From assembly GCA_000702245.1 (NCBI GenBank), contig JNKY01000013.1:208112-272111 (forward strand): DNA of 64,000 nucleotides. The letters run 5' to 3'. The notes under the pieces are model-generated. The model ran no database searches. It worked only from the letters and a program-made list of their open reading frames with translations, and had not been told where the DNA came from. The stretch is from Lachnospiraceae bacterium C6A11. GTDB taxonomy: Bacteria; Bacillota; Clostridia; Lachnospirales; Lachnospiraceae. Shown here piece by piece: positions 36,652-46,422 of this stretch. Made by a program: the position numbers and the translations under genes. Within the stretch, counting starts at the first letter, position 1; each line of letters starts with the position of its first letter.

Positions 36652-37764
36652 TTATTTATCATAATCATCCATCGTTACAGATCCGTCAGGAAGTGGAAGC
36701 TCATAGTCCGGTTTCTGAATATCTGATCCACTCTGCTGGAGGAGATCATCGAAGGATGTCCCGCCTATGCTTGAGCCGCCGTTCAAAGCCTGCTGCTGCT
36801 CCTGAAGAGCCTTTTCTGTAAACTCGATACTGGTTACGCATTCCATAAGGGTCTGAACGCAGTCCGACTTATCCTGCGGACACTCAACAAAATACATCAA
36901 CACGATGCTTCTCGGGTTGTTATCGTAGCCTACAGCGAAGAGGTCCATCGCCTGACCACCTATGGAAGCTCTGGTAATAGATATTACCGATGTTCCGTTC
37001 TCAGAGGTTGCATAAACATAACCCAAGCTGTCTGTAAAGTTCGCATTTACCGTATGCATCGAATCATTTGTAACCTGGCAGCCCTGATCAACTATATTTG
37101 TCATTACAGGGAAGAGGCTGAAGCCCTGGTATTTCATCTGGAAGTTAACTATATTCTGCCAGTTTGCGTAGATTGATGAAACTGTTTCATCCGCAAATAC
37201 AGGCGCATCTGTATAGACCTGGCCGTACTCGCCAAGGTTATAATACGGTGTTTTCTGCTGCTCATTTGTAAATATCGGATAAAGCTCTCCGGCGTAGAAG
37301 ATCACCATCGAAGGATCCTGCGGGTTGGTACATCTGAAGCAGAAGCCTGATCCTGCGCCCCAGGTTTCCATATTCCAGCCGTCCGGAACAGTAACCTTGT
37401 AATACTCATTCTCTATCCTCTTGGTCGGGATAGCAGTGCTTGAGGTCTGCTGAGTTGTCGCCTCAGTTGTAACCTGCTGCTGTGTAGCCTGTGTTGTTGC
37501 CTGCGTCTGAGTTGTTACCTCGGTTGTCGCAGGTGCCTGGGTAGCCTGGGTAGTCGCCTGCCCCTGTGTAGTCGCCTGAGTTGTGTCCTCACCCCAAATA
37601 TCAGTGGTTGTGGCCTGTGTTGTTGCCTGTCCTCCGCCGCCGGAACCATTGTTTCTTCCGTTCAGTCCGCCCACATCGGAATCATCTGAGCTGCCGCAGC
37701 CACTGGCCAGAAGTAAGCACATGCATAAAAACGATGCTGTCAAAGTTTTAACCTTTTTCCTCAT
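36652..37764 (-). CDS. secreted lipoprotein, paralogue 1 (Thr/Gln linker)
   Basis: 370 aa. Lipoprotein signal with ASGC (Cys23), a Gly/Asn-rich stretch, then a Thr/Gln-rich linker (about 45-110, repeated TTQA), then a globular domain shared with the two lipoproteins at 40190 and 41332: VTVPDGWNMETWG, GFCFRCTNP, DPSMVIFYAG, DLFAVGYDN, YFVECPQDKS. Unlike them it has an extra Gln/Asp-rich C-terminal tail (about 320-370). Function unknown; a ligand-binding or surface role is inferred. Downstream of the M4 protein at 37844 (79-bp gap, same strand). CFRC is a CxxC pair conserved in all three paralogues. Confidence 0.87.
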   Translation of the reverse strand: MRKKVKTLTASFLCMCLLLASGCGSSDDSDVGGLNGRNNGSGGGGQATTQATTTDIWGEDTTQATTQGQATTQATQAPATTEVTTQTQATTQATQQQVTTEATTQQTSSTAIPTKRIENEYYKVTVPDGWNMETWGAGSGFCFRCTNPQDPSMVIFYAGELYPIFTNEQQKTPYYNLGEYGQVYTDAPVFADETVSSIYANWQNIVNFQMKYQGFSLFPVMTNIVDQGCQVTNDSMHTVNANFTDSLGYVYATSENGTSVISITRASIGGQAMDLFAVGYDNNPRSIVLMYFVECPQDKSDCVQTLMECVTSIEFTEKALQEQQQALNGGSSIGGTSFDDLLQQSGSDIQKPDYELPLPDGSVTMDDYDK

Positions 37765-37843
37765 AGTATCCCCTCCAATCTATATTTCTCAAATATATTT
37801 CACAATCTTACCGTAACGTTGCGAGACTGAATGTCTCACCTCA

Positions 37844-39991
37844 TTATTGTAATGTTCCAAGATCCAGTGTCTGACCTTCTGTAACAGTAAGCATCACCGC
37901 ACTATTCCGGTCAGCAAAGAAATTACCGGTCGAATCAAGTGCCGTTATGCTCGGGTTCTCATTCAGATTCGTCCTCCACAGAAGAAGAACATTTATCGCA
38001 CCTGCAGGAACTATAGCATCAACCACATTATTGGTCTCATCAGGAAGAGCCATGATCTGAAGACCGCCCTGTGTAAGAACGTAAACTGCTATTGCATAAT
38101 CCTTGTAAGCATCAGAAACCTGAATCCTTATCCTGCCACAGCCCGGCTTTGTCGCCGCTGCTGCATTTGCGATACGATCTCCTGTAAGTCCAAGCTCATC
38201 AAATATAGTCTTAACAGCCTGCTCGTACTGTGTAAGGTTGTACACTCTCAGTGAGAATATAAGTGCCGCATAAAGATCATCATAGTCTGCACGAGGCGTC
38301 ATAGTCTCAATAACATTGTACCAGATTTGCAGCTGCTCATCGACTGTCATGCCATACAGACTCAGCTTATAACAAATAGAATTCATAAGCGATGAGTTGA
38401 TATGGACACCGCCGTGATCATTAACCAGAACGTCATCAACTCTTACAGGTGCCACATAGTAGAGATCACCAACATAGTTTGGCTGGTTATAATTATTCGG
38501 ATTGCTCATGCTTCGATATACATGATCGTTATGTTCACCCAGCAACCACTGTGAGGTTTCTGTGGTCGCTCCCAGCTTCAGTTCGATCAGCTGGCCCATA
38601 ACATCACTGAATGCCTCATGCATAGCTCCCAGTTCATTAAGATAGATAGCACTTCCCATAGAACCGTCTCTGATTCCGTGAGTAAACTCGTGTCCAATAA
38701 CATCTACGCACTGATTGCAGTGGTTTGCTTTACTTGTAACAAATACTGCCCATCCTACATAACGGCCCATATAACATGCGTTATCTTCCGGATTGTGATT
38801 GCTGTCGCAGTAATCCATGGCAAGCAGTATCGGCATGCCAAAGCCGTCTATAGACTTTATACCTATACTTGCATAATAATCATAAACTCTGATGTAATTA
38901 TAAAAAGCTATCAGATGCTCATTATCCCATCCCTTATTGTCCGGAGTAGTTTCAAACTGAAGAGAAAAACCGTTGAACGCAAAATTCCAGAAATCAACGC
39001 ACATTATCTTTCTTTCCTTGTCTGCCATGTAATACTTACCGTCCTTAGGATTGTAAGCTATCGGTACGGTTATCTGCTCCGTACTGCCATCCATCCACTG
39101 TATCGTTCCCGAATATGACTGCATCTCAAAATCTTCAAAATACTGGTCGGTATTGTATTCATCAATATTTCCGTTGCCATTATCAAAGCTCGAGGTCGGG
39201 ATGCCTACAAGATAAGAACTATTCTCTATATTGACATAGTTCGCAAGAAATGGCATATCGAAAGATGCCCCCATTTCAGGGTTATCGGTATAAACTACCA
39301 TACAGTTTTCTATGTGATCATAGTTGTAGTAATAAACCTGTTTTGTGTATTCGGAATAAATCTTCGGATTGACATTGTTGTAATTGAGGAACTGCTGAAC
39401 TATCGCCTCAGCATCCTGATTGCTCATAGTCTTCGGATCCGCCATACCAAGCTCCGGAACGAAGGAGTTCTGGAGGCCACAAACATAGCCCTGAGGATCA
39501 ACAAATATTCTGAGTGTCGAATACTGAACCGTTATATCACCGTATCTCTGCTGATAGGTATAATGCGTGTACCCCTCTTTATTTGTCTCCCAGTACAGCC
39601 CGAAAAACTGCTGGCCCTTTGTGAACCCCAGAAGTGTGGCAATCCCGAACAGAGACTCAATAGCGTTCTCCATATCCGTAACCTGCTTATCATAGAACTT
39701 GCCTATGATTGAAGTTACATACCGATGACTGTCATCATAAACGATAATAGCATTACCGTTATTCATATTCTGAATATCCTGCTCGGTCAGCTGTCTCGAA
39801 GTATTGCCATCTTCACCATTGTAGACATAGTCGCCGTTTTCAGCGATACCGAAGGCTTCCGTAGCCAGTCTTTTTGTAGAATAATCCTCTGTTTTTCCTT
39901 TTCCACAGGACACTGTCGATAAAATAACCGCTATCGAGAGAAGAACTGCGGAAAGTTTTTTCAGAAAGATTTTTTGCCGTTTTTTCAACAT
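37844..39991 (-). CDS. thermolysin-like M4 metallopeptidase lipoprotein, copy 1
   Basis: 715 aa. Signal with STVSCGK (lipidated Cys predicted). Propeptide-like part (about 50-180) with the YQQRYGDITVQYSTLRIFVD pattern of FTP/PepSY domains, then the M4 catalytic domain: HEFTH at 434-438, third zinc ligand in NELGAMHEAFSD, and the transition-state His in DHGGVHINSS. All catalytic residues are kept, so activity is expected. A beta-rich C-terminal domain ends with EGQTLDLGTLQ, shared with the two other copies. Surface-anchored protease. Start follows GGAGAAGGG. Confidence 0.93.
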   Translation of the reverse strand: MLKKRQKIFLKKLSAVLLSIAVILSTVSCGKGKTEDYSTKRLATEAFGIAENGDYVYNGEDGNTSRQLTEQDIQNMNNGNAIIVYDDSHRYVTSIIGKFYDKQVTDMENAIESLFGIATLLGFTKGQQFFGLYWETNKEGYTHYTYQQRYGDITVQYSTLRIFVDPQGYVCGLQNSFVPELGMADPKTMSNQDAEAIVQQFLNYNNVNPKIYSEYTKQVYYYNYDHIENCMVVYTDNPEMGASFDMPFLANYVNIENSSYLVGIPTSSFDNGNGNIDEYNTDQYFEDFEMQSYSGTIQWMDGSTEQITVPIAYNPKDGKYYMADKERKIMCVDFWNFAFNGFSLQFETTPDNKGWDNEHLIAFYNYIRVYDYYASIGIKSIDGFGMPILLAMDYCDSNHNPEDNACYMGRYVGWAVFVTSKANHCNQCVDVIGHEFTHGIRDGSMGSAIYLNELGAMHEAFSDVMGQLIELKLGATTETSQWLLGEHNDHVYRSMSNPNNYNQPNYVGDLYYVAPVRVDDVLVNDHGGVHINSSLMNSICYKLSLYGMTVDEQLQIWYNVIETMTPRADYDDLYAALIFSLRVYNLTQYEQAVKTIFDELGLTGDRIANAAAATKPGCGRIRIQVSDAYKDYAIAVYVLTQGGLQIMALPDETNNVVDAIVPAGAINVLLLWRTNLNENPSITALDSTGNFFADRNSAVMLTVTEGQTLDLGTLQ

Positions 39992-40078
39992 AGTTCCCTT
40001 CTCCTTTTCCTAATTTTTAACCCCTCTGTGAAATAGCTTGTCACATACGTTTATTATACTATATCTGTACTGATATTT

Positions 40079-40115
40079 AAAGAAAAAAGACCGGATCAAA
40101 GCTGGTCCGGTCTCT
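40079..40115 (-). terminator. terminator after lipoprotein paralogue 2
   Basis: Minus strand AGACCGGA.../TCCGGTCT stem followed by TTTTTT. Separates lipoprotein 2 from the M4 copy 1 gene. Confidence 0.9.
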
Positions 40116-40189
40116 TAAATTGTTATCTAAAACTGTTTCTTCGTTTCTAATCTTCCGCAGCTTTATTTCTGTCCTTCTATCAGGTTTTA

Positions 40190-41044
40190 TTAATATCCCT
40201 GTGCCTCCTGGATGGCCTTCTCTGTAAACTTGAGACTCTGTACGCAATCCATCATAAGCTGTACATTCTCTGACTTATCCTGTGGACACTCTACGAAGTA
40301 CATAGCGTATATATTTCTCGGGCTGTTATCGTAGCCAACTGCGAAGAGATCCATCGGATCGCCGCCTATAGAAGCCTTGCATACTGAAACTACTGATGTT
40401 CCGTTTTCTGAAATCGCATATGCAGAGCCTAAGCTGTCTGTATAGTTTGCATTCATTGTATGCATGCTGTCATTTGTTATCTGGCTGCCCTGATCGACAA
40501 CATTTGTCATTACAGGGAATAAGCTGAAGCCCTGGTATTTGATCTGGTACTGAACGATGTATTCCCAGTTAGCATAGATCGAAGATACTGTCTGATCTGC
40601 AAATACAGGTGCGTCCGTGTAGAGCGGCTGACCTAATCCGTAATACGGCTGCTTCTGCTGCTCGCTTGTAAATATAGGTGAAAGTGCTCCTGCGTAGAAG
40701 ATAACCATTGAAGGGTCTTCCGGGTTTACACATCTGAAGCAGAAGCCTGCTCCAACTCCCCATTCCTCCCAGGTCCATCCGTATGGAACTGTTACTGAAT
40801 AGTAATCATTTTCTATCTTGATGGTCTTGATCTCGCCGGTCGGTGTCGGCTGAGGTGTTGCCTCTGTTGTCCATTGGGTGGTTCCTTCATCCTTAGTCCA
40901 GTCCTCTATTAATCCGCCGCCTGAAGTATCCCTATCTCCTGTCAGTCCTCCCAGACCCGGTCCGCCTGAGCTGCCGCATCCGGTTGTCATGAGTAAGCAT
41001 ATACATAAAATCGTAGCTGTTAAAGTTCTGATCCTTCTCTTCAT
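40190..41044 (-). CDS. secreted lipoprotein, paralogue 2
   Basis: 284 aa. Lipoprotein signal (TTGCGSS), short Gly/Asp/Thr linker (about 28-70), then the same globular domain as paralogues 1 and 3: VTVPYGWTWEEWG, GFCFRCVNP, DPSMVIFYAG, DLFAVGYDN, YFVECPQDKS. It lacks the long TTQ linker and the C-terminal tail of paralogue 1. Start follows GGAGGCT. It is flanked by terminators, so it is probably monocistronic. Function unknown. Confidence 0.88.
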   Translation of the reverse strand: MKRRIRTLTATILCICLLMTTGCGSSGGPGLGGLTGDRDTSGGGLIEDWTKDEGTTQWTTEATPQPTPTGEIKTIKIENDYYSVTVPYGWTWEEWGVGAGFCFRCVNPEDPSMVIFYAGALSPIFTSEQQKQPYYGLGQPLYTDAPVFADQTVSSIYANWEYIVQYQIKYQGFSLFPVMTNVVDQGSQITNDSMHTMNANYTDSLGSAYAISENGTSVVSVCKASIGGDPMDLFAVGYDNSPRNIYAMYFVECPQDKSENVQLMMDCVQSLKFTEKAIQEAQGY

Positions 41045-41262
41045 AATAGCCTCCTATCCCCACGTAATACATTGCGCGTATCATATTCTCTTCTATCTAT
41101 GAACCGCCCTGCGAATGGTGGTCTGTTGTTTTTGATGTTCATATGATATATACGTAGAGACAGTTGTTTTTTATGGATTATTGTGACATAAAATTTTGAC
41201 ATTTCCGGCTATAATTTTGCAGCTATGTAAATGAATTATGTAGTATGCATCTACGACGCAAA

Positions 41263-41290
41263 CAGGCCGGATCACAAAGGATCCGGCCTG
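41263..41290 (-). terminator. terminator after lipoprotein paralogue 3
   Basis: 11-bp stem CAGGCCGGATC/GATCCGGCCTG; TTTG follows on the minus strand. Marks the end of the M4-3/M4-2/zinc-ribbon/lipoprotein 3 unit. Confidence 0.75.
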
Positions 41291-41331
41291 CTGAGTTTAA
41301 CATTTATTATTCTTATTATTTCACTGTACGA

Positions 41332-42291
41332 CTAGTTGCCCTGAGCTGCCTTCTCTGTGAACTGAAGGCTGAGTGCGCATTCCATCATCTGCTGCACATA
41401 CTCTGATTTGTCCTGTGGACACTCAACAAAATACATGTCATATATTACTCTTACATTGTTATCATAACCGACTGCGAAGAGGTCCATCGGATCTCCTCCT
41501 ATAGAAGCCTGGCATATGCAGACAACTGATGTTCCGTTAGCTGATGTAGCATATGCGCTGCCTATGCTGTCAGTAAAGTTAGCATTCATATTATGATAAC
41601 GGTCATTTTTTATCTGGCTGCCCTGATCAACTACATTTGTCATTGCCGGGAACAAACTGTAGCCCTGATATTTTATCTGGTACTGAACGATGTATTCCCA
41701 CCAGTTGAATATCGAAGATACTGTCTGATCCGCAAATACAGGTGCATCTATATAAATCTGACCGTACTCACCAAGGTTATAATACGGCTGCTTCTGCTGA
41801 TCGCTCGTGAAGATCGGAGAGAGCGTTCCCGCATACATGATCACCATTGAAGGATCGTCAGGATTGGTACATCTGAAACAGAAGCCTGCGCCTACTCCCC
41901 ATTCTTCCCAGGTCCAGGTCTTCGGAAGAGTTACCGAATAATAATCATTCTCTATGGTAACTGTCTCAAGAACCCCCGGTGTCTGTTGGGTTGTTGCCTC
42001 TGTAGTAACCTGCTGGGTTGCCTGAGTCGTAACCTGCTGGGTTGTCTGAGTTGTGATCACCTCACCGGTAGTTACCTGTGTAGTAATCACGTCCCCGGTA
42101 GTTGCCTGAGTCGTAATCACATCACCGGTAGTTGCCTGAGTTGTTACCGGTCCACCGGTTGTATCTCCTCCACCGCTGTTTCTTCCGCCGATCCCTCCGA
42201 CACCGGAGTCATCCGAACTGCCGCAACCGGTTATCACAAGCATACACATACATAAAAATGCTGCTGTTAAGGTCCTGATCTTTTTCTTCAT
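41332..42291 (-). CDS. secreted lipoprotein, paralogue 3 (TTGDVITTQ repeats)
   Basis: 319 aa. Lipoprotein signal (ITGCGSS), then a Thr-rich linker with three 10-residue repeats (TTGDVITTQA-like, about 50-80), then the shared globular domain: VTLPKTWTWEEWG, GFCFRCTNP, DPSMVIMYAG, DLFAVGYDN, YFVECPQDKS. Start follows GGGAGG. Last gene of a putative four-gene unit with the zinc-ribbon protein and two M4 proteases. Function unknown. Confidence 0.88.
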   Translation of the reverse strand: MKKKIRTLTAAFLCMCMLVITGCGSSDDSGVGGIGGRNSGGGDTTGGPVTTQATTGDVITTQATTGDVITTQVTTGEVITTQTTQQVTTQATQQVTTEATTQQTPGVLETVTIENDYYSVTLPKTWTWEEWGVGAGFCFRCTNPDDPSMVIMYAGTLSPIFTSDQQKQPYYNLGEYGQIYIDAPVFADQTVSSIFNWWEYIVQYQIKYQGYSLFPAMTNVVDQGSQIKNDRYHNMNANFTDSIGSAYATSANGTSVVCICQASIGGDPMDLFAVGYDNNVRVIYDMYFVECPQDKSEYVQQMMECALSLQFTEKAAQGN

Positions 42292-42352
42292 AATAGCCTC
42301 CCTTCTCCATCAATACATCATAGGTATTTATGGCTATTAATAAGCTTGTGTA

Positions 42353-44185
42353 CTAGTCAAGATAAATATTATTCATCAATGCGTTAAAGGCGTCGATGAA
42401 AGTCTGTAAATGAGCGTCATCTGTTAAGAAGTAGATCGCATAAACCTTTCCTGATGCACTCTTTACTGCTACTGCCACCAAACCTATCGAACCCTGATTA
42501 TTTGAGATCGTACCCATTGAATAGTAGAAGGTGTAGGTCACGCCCTGTGTCGTCTGCATTTCACCCATATTTGCCGTACCGCCGGCGTTTTGTGCGAAGT
42601 AATCAAATACATACTTTACAACTTCCTGCTCGTTTGTACCGCCCTGTACATATGTTATGGCCATATAAGTATCTTTCGTGTCCGGAAGAACATAGAGGTT
42701 TAATCCACCCTGCACAGCTTCCCATCCGTTTGGAAGCATACTCTCCGGAAGGATTACCGTTACACCGCCACCCTGAGCTGTTACAGTACCGTTTCCGCCT
42801 GTTGTAGTAGTTACTTCCGTGGTTGCCTGAGTTGTGTACTCGGTCGTGTACTGTGTTGTATATTCGGTTGTTGCCTGAGTTGTATACTCAGTTGTGTACT
42901 GTGTTGTATATTCGGTTGTAGGATACTCAGTTGTAGGATAATCGGTAGACTGAGTCGTTGGATAATCTGTCGACTGAGTTGTCGGATAATCATCTGTGCT
43001 TCCTTCCTCGTAAGGATCGAAGCCGTTTGCTCTCGTGTAGAAGCTTGAAAGCACTCTGTAGACAACCTCATCTCCGGCCTTCGGAGAATAAACATAAACA
43101 GTTGCTTCTACGTAGTTGTCCTTATAAACCATAAGGTATCTGTCAAGGTAAAGAGTTCTGCCGTTATCAGTAACCTCGCAGGATATTACGTAACCGTTCT
43201 TATGAACTCCGGTCTCCTCATTATTGATGAGGTTAACCTCCATGATATCGCTCATCTGCGAATCAGCTCCGTACTGCTTCGTTACCTGACTCTTGAATTT
43301 GTTGAAATACTTCTTAGGAGTAGTCTTACCACTCTTATAGCTAAGTTCGATATATTCTGAATTGTCTGCGCTCAGATTGATGTAAACCACATTCTTCTCA
43401 TCTGAGATCGTGCAGTAATCATTGTACAGGAAGGATATCTTCTTAGCATCGCTTGAATACATCTGGAATCCCGGAGGGATGATACTGTTAGTCTTTCCTG
43501 AATAACTGTTCAGCATAAAAGTATCACCATCTCGAGTCATATAGGTTATGCCGTCTTCGCCCTTCTTTGTCGACTCAGTGCTTCTGAGAAAGAAGAACCA
43601 CACGCCAACTCCTATAAGTACAGCTGCGATAGCTGCGATGATTATTATCTTCTTCTTTCCGCCCGGCTTCTTCGGTCCCTTCGGAGCCTTACCTGCAGGA
43701 GGTACCGCATTCGGATCAACATATGCTCCCGGCTGGGCTGCATTATATGCAGGCGCTGCAGGTTGTGCCGGCTGCTGGTATGTTGCCGTTTGCTGTGCAG
43801 GCTGCTGATATGCAGGCGCCGCCGGTTGTGCCGGTTCCTGATATGTTGCCGTTGGTGCCGCCGGTTGTGCTGGTTCCTGGTATGCAGGCGCCGCCGGTTG
43901 TGCCGGTGCTGCTGGCTGCGCCGGTGCTGCAGGCGGATAATAATTTCCACTCACATCATAATATCCGCCGGCCTCATCATAGAAACCGCCCTGAGGCGCA
44001 GGAATGTATTTATTTCCTGCTGCATCTATGTAGTTGCCTTCCGCGTCATAGTAGCCGCCATTTTCATCCCTCACTACGTCCTGGGAAGCTCCGGAAGAAG
44101 CACCGGTCAGTCCCTGTGCGTAGCAGATAGGACAGGTAGCAAACTGTGTCTCATCATAGCTATGTCCATTTTCGCATATTTTCAT
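42353..44185 (-). CDS. zinc-ribbon, Pro/Ala-repeat, single-span membrane protein
   Basis: 610 aa. N-terminal zinc-ribbon-like motif (CENGH at 4-8 and CPIC at 18-21), Gly/Tyr-rich repeats (GGYYDAEGNY, GGFYDEAGGYY), then a PAQPAAPAYQ repeat region (about 85-150). A Lys-rich patch precedes one transmembrane helix (about 180-202). The external part has a first domain (about 210-390), a Tyr/Thr-rich linker with EYTTQ repeats (about 410-465), and a last domain (VTVILPESMLPNGWEAV to the C-terminus). The layout implies cytoplasmic zinc ribbon and external domains, perhaps signalling or assembly. Not recognised as a known family. Start follows GGGAGG. Confidence 0.85.
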   Translation of the reverse strand: MKICENGHSYDETQFATCPICYAQGLTGASSGASQDVVRDENGGYYDAEGNYIDAAGNKYIPAPQGGFYDEAGGYYDVSGNYYPPAAPAQPAAPAQPAAPAYQEPAQPAAPTATYQEPAQPAAPAYQQPAQQTATYQQPAQPAAPAYNAAQPGAYVDPNAVPPAGKAPKGPKKPGGKKKIIIIAAIAAVLIGVGVWFFFLRSTESTKKGEDGITYMTRDGDTFMLNSYSGKTNSIIPPGFQMYSSDAKKISFLYNDYCTISDEKNVVYINLSADNSEYIELSYKSGKTTPKKYFNKFKSQVTKQYGADSQMSDIMEVNLINNEETGVHKNGYVISCEVTDNGRTLYLDRYLMVYKDNYVEATVYVYSPKAGDEVVYRVLSSFYTRANGFDPYEEGSTDDYPTTQSTDYPTTQSTDYPTTEYPTTEYTTQYTTEYTTQATTEYTTQYTTEYTTQATTEVTTTTGGNGTVTAQGGGVTVILPESMLPNGWEAVQGGLNLYVLPDTKDTYMAITYVQGGTNEQEVVKYVFDYFAQNAGGTANMGEMQTTQGVTYTFYYSMGTISNNQGSIGLVAVAVKSASGKVYAIYFLTDDAHLQTFIDAFNALMNNIYLD

Positions 44186-44227
44186 AGTTTATCCTCCCTT
44201 ACATCTCTATAGTTAACCTTCTTTAAT

Positions 44228-46363
44228 CTATTGTATCGTGCCGAGGTCAATCGTTTGTCCTTCAGTGATAGTGATCTCCGCAGCGTCGTATTCGCTGGCG
44301 AAGAAGTTTCCATTTGCATCAAGTGCCGCAAACTTTGGCTCTTCATTAAGATCAGCTCTGTAATACAAATATATATAATGCACTCCTGCAGGAATAAGTA
44401 CATCTATGACATCATCCCTCTCATCCGGCATAGCCAGAATATACTTATTATTCTGAAGAGGAATATAAAGCGATATCGAATAATCACGATAAGCCTCTGA
44501 AACCTTAGCTCTGATCCTGCCGCAGCCCGGCTTCGTTGCATTCGCTGCATTTGCGATTCGGTCGCCTGTAAGTCCAAGCTCATCAAAGATTGTATTTATA
44601 GCCAGCTCGTACTGTGTCAGATTATAAACTCTGAGAGCGAACATAAGTGACGCGTACAGATCATCGTAATCTCCTCTAGGTGTCAAGGTCTCGAGAACAT
44701 TATACCAAACATTGATCTGTTCATCAATCGTCATGCCGTACACACTGAGCTTATAGGCTATCTCATTCATGAGTGATGAATTGATATGAACTCCGCCATG
44801 ATCGTTAACGTTAACGTCGTCCACTCTGGTCGGTGTCGCATAATACAGATCTCCTACATAATTCGGCTGCGAATACATATTCGGGTTGCTCATGCTTCGG
44901 ACAACTCTTCCACTGACCTCGCCATGCAACCACTCGGTATCAGTTGTTGCACCATATTTATATTCGATCAGCTGACCCATAACATCACTAAAGGCCTCAT
45001 GGATAGCTCCCTGCTCGTTCATATATACAGCGCTTCCCATTGAACCGTCTCTTACGCCGTGAGTGTATTCATGCCCTATAACATCAACAGCCTGATTACT
45101 GTAATTGGCCTTGCTTGAACAGAAGGTCGCCCAGCCTACGAAACGTCCCATGTAGCAGGCGTTATCTACCGGAGTTTTATTAGCGTCACAATAATTCACA
45201 CATATCAACACCGGCATACCAAAGCCATCTATCGACCGTACGCCCATACTTGCGTAAAAATCAAAAACCCTGATGTAATTATAATACGTTATCAGGTATT
45301 CATTATCCCAGTCCTGATTATTCAAAGATGTAATACAATCCAGTGTAAAGTAGTTATAAATAAAGTTCCAGCAATCAGCAACCATTATCTTTCTGTCCTT
45401 ATCAGCAAGATAATACAGCCCGTCTTTAGGATTGTAGCCAACCGGCACGCTAATCTGCTCCGTATGGCCGTCCTGGTATTTGACGGTTCCTGTCCACGTC
45501 TGCATCTCCAGATTTGCAAAATACTGGTCGGTGTTGTATTCATCTATATTTCCGTTACCTTCATTCAGGTTTGAAGTCGGTATATTCAGGAAATAACAAT
45601 TTTCATCAATATCAACATAATGCGCCAGATAAGGCATATCGAAGGAAGGATCCATATAAGGATTATCCGAATAAACAACCATGCAGTTTACTATATGATC
45701 GTATTCATAATAAAATACCTGTTTTGTATATTCCGAATATATCTTTGCGTTAACGTTGTTATAATTCAGAAGATCCTGAACTATCGCCTCTGCATCAGCG
45801 TTGCTCATTGTTTTCGGATCAGCTACGCCGAGCTCCGGAACGAAGGAATTCGACAGTCCGCACACATAGCCCTGCGGATCGATAAATATCCTGAGCGTTG
45901 AATACTGAATGGTTATACCGCCGTATCTCTGCTGGAATGTATAGTGGGTATAGCCCTGTGCATTCTTCTCTCCGTACATACCGAAGAACTGCACGCCCTT
46001 TTCAAAACCGAGAAGCGATGCAATCCCGTCAAGCGAATCGAGAGCGCTTTCCATATCGGTAACCTGTTTTTCGTAAAACTTACCGATGATCGTCGTAACG
46101 TATTTATGATCATCGTCATAAACTATTATGGCGTTTCCGCCGTTCATATTCTGTATATCCTGTTCGGTCAGCTGCTTCAGATCATTACCGTTATACTGAT
46201 AATCTCCGCTTTCAGCTATACCGAAGGCTTCCGTAGCAAGCCTCTTCGATGAGTAGTCTTCTGTTTTACCCTTGCCGCAAGACGCTGTCATCAGCCCAAG
46301 CGCAATTAAAGCTGCAACCACCGAAAGCTTTTTAAGAAAACCTTTTTCCCTTTTCAATAACAT
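44228..46363 (-). CDS. thermolysin-like M4 metallopeptidase lipoprotein, copy 2
   Basis: 711 aa. Signal with MTASCGK. Same layout as copies 1 and 3: propeptide-like part, HEYTH at 431-435, NEQGAIHEAFSD, DHGGVHINSS, and a C-terminal domain ending EGQTIDLGTIQ. Catalytic residues intact. The frame opens 10 codons earlier, but GGGGAGTGG is directly before ATG 46363. Lies 42 bp before the zinc-ribbon gene on the same strand and 59 bp after copy 3, so probably in one operon. Confidence 0.93.
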   Translation of the reverse strand: MLLKREKGFLKKLSVVAALIALGLMTASCGKGKTEDYSSKRLATEAFGIAESGDYQYNGNDLKQLTEQDIQNMNGGNAIIVYDDDHKYVTTIIGKFYEKQVTDMESALDSLDGIASLLGFEKGVQFFGMYGEKNAQGYTHYTFQQRYGGITIQYSTLRIFIDPQGYVCGLSNSFVPELGVADPKTMSNADAEAIVQDLLNYNNVNAKIYSEYTKQVFYYEYDHIVNCMVVYSDNPYMDPSFDMPYLAHYVDIDENCYFLNIPTSNLNEGNGNIDEYNTDQYFANLEMQTWTGTVKYQDGHTEQISVPVGYNPKDGLYYLADKDRKIMVADCWNFIYNYFTLDCITSLNNQDWDNEYLITYYNYIRVFDFYASMGVRSIDGFGMPVLICVNYCDANKTPVDNACYMGRFVGWATFCSSKANYSNQAVDVIGHEYTHGVRDGSMGSAVYMNEQGAIHEAFSDVMGQLIEYKYGATTDTEWLHGEVSGRVVRSMSNPNMYSQPNYVGDLYYATPTRVDDVNVNDHGGVHINSSLMNEIAYKLSVYGMTIDEQINVWYNVLETLTPRGDYDDLYASLMFALRVYNLTQYELAINTIFDELGLTGDRIANAANATKPGCGRIRAKVSEAYRDYSISLYIPLQNNKYILAMPDERDDVIDVLIPAGVHYIYLYYRADLNEEPKFAALDANGNFFASEYDAAEITITEGQTIDLGTIQ

Positions 46364-46422
46364 AATACCACTCCCCTTTTTCACACGCCTCAACCCCCAT
46401 GTCGATATGCGTGTATTATGTA

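Noticed and set aside
43645..44212. Arg/His/Gln-rich and Cys-rich open frames inside the zinc-ribbon gene
   Set aside because: Products of the PAQPAAPAY repeat read in other frames; low-complexity and without start signals.
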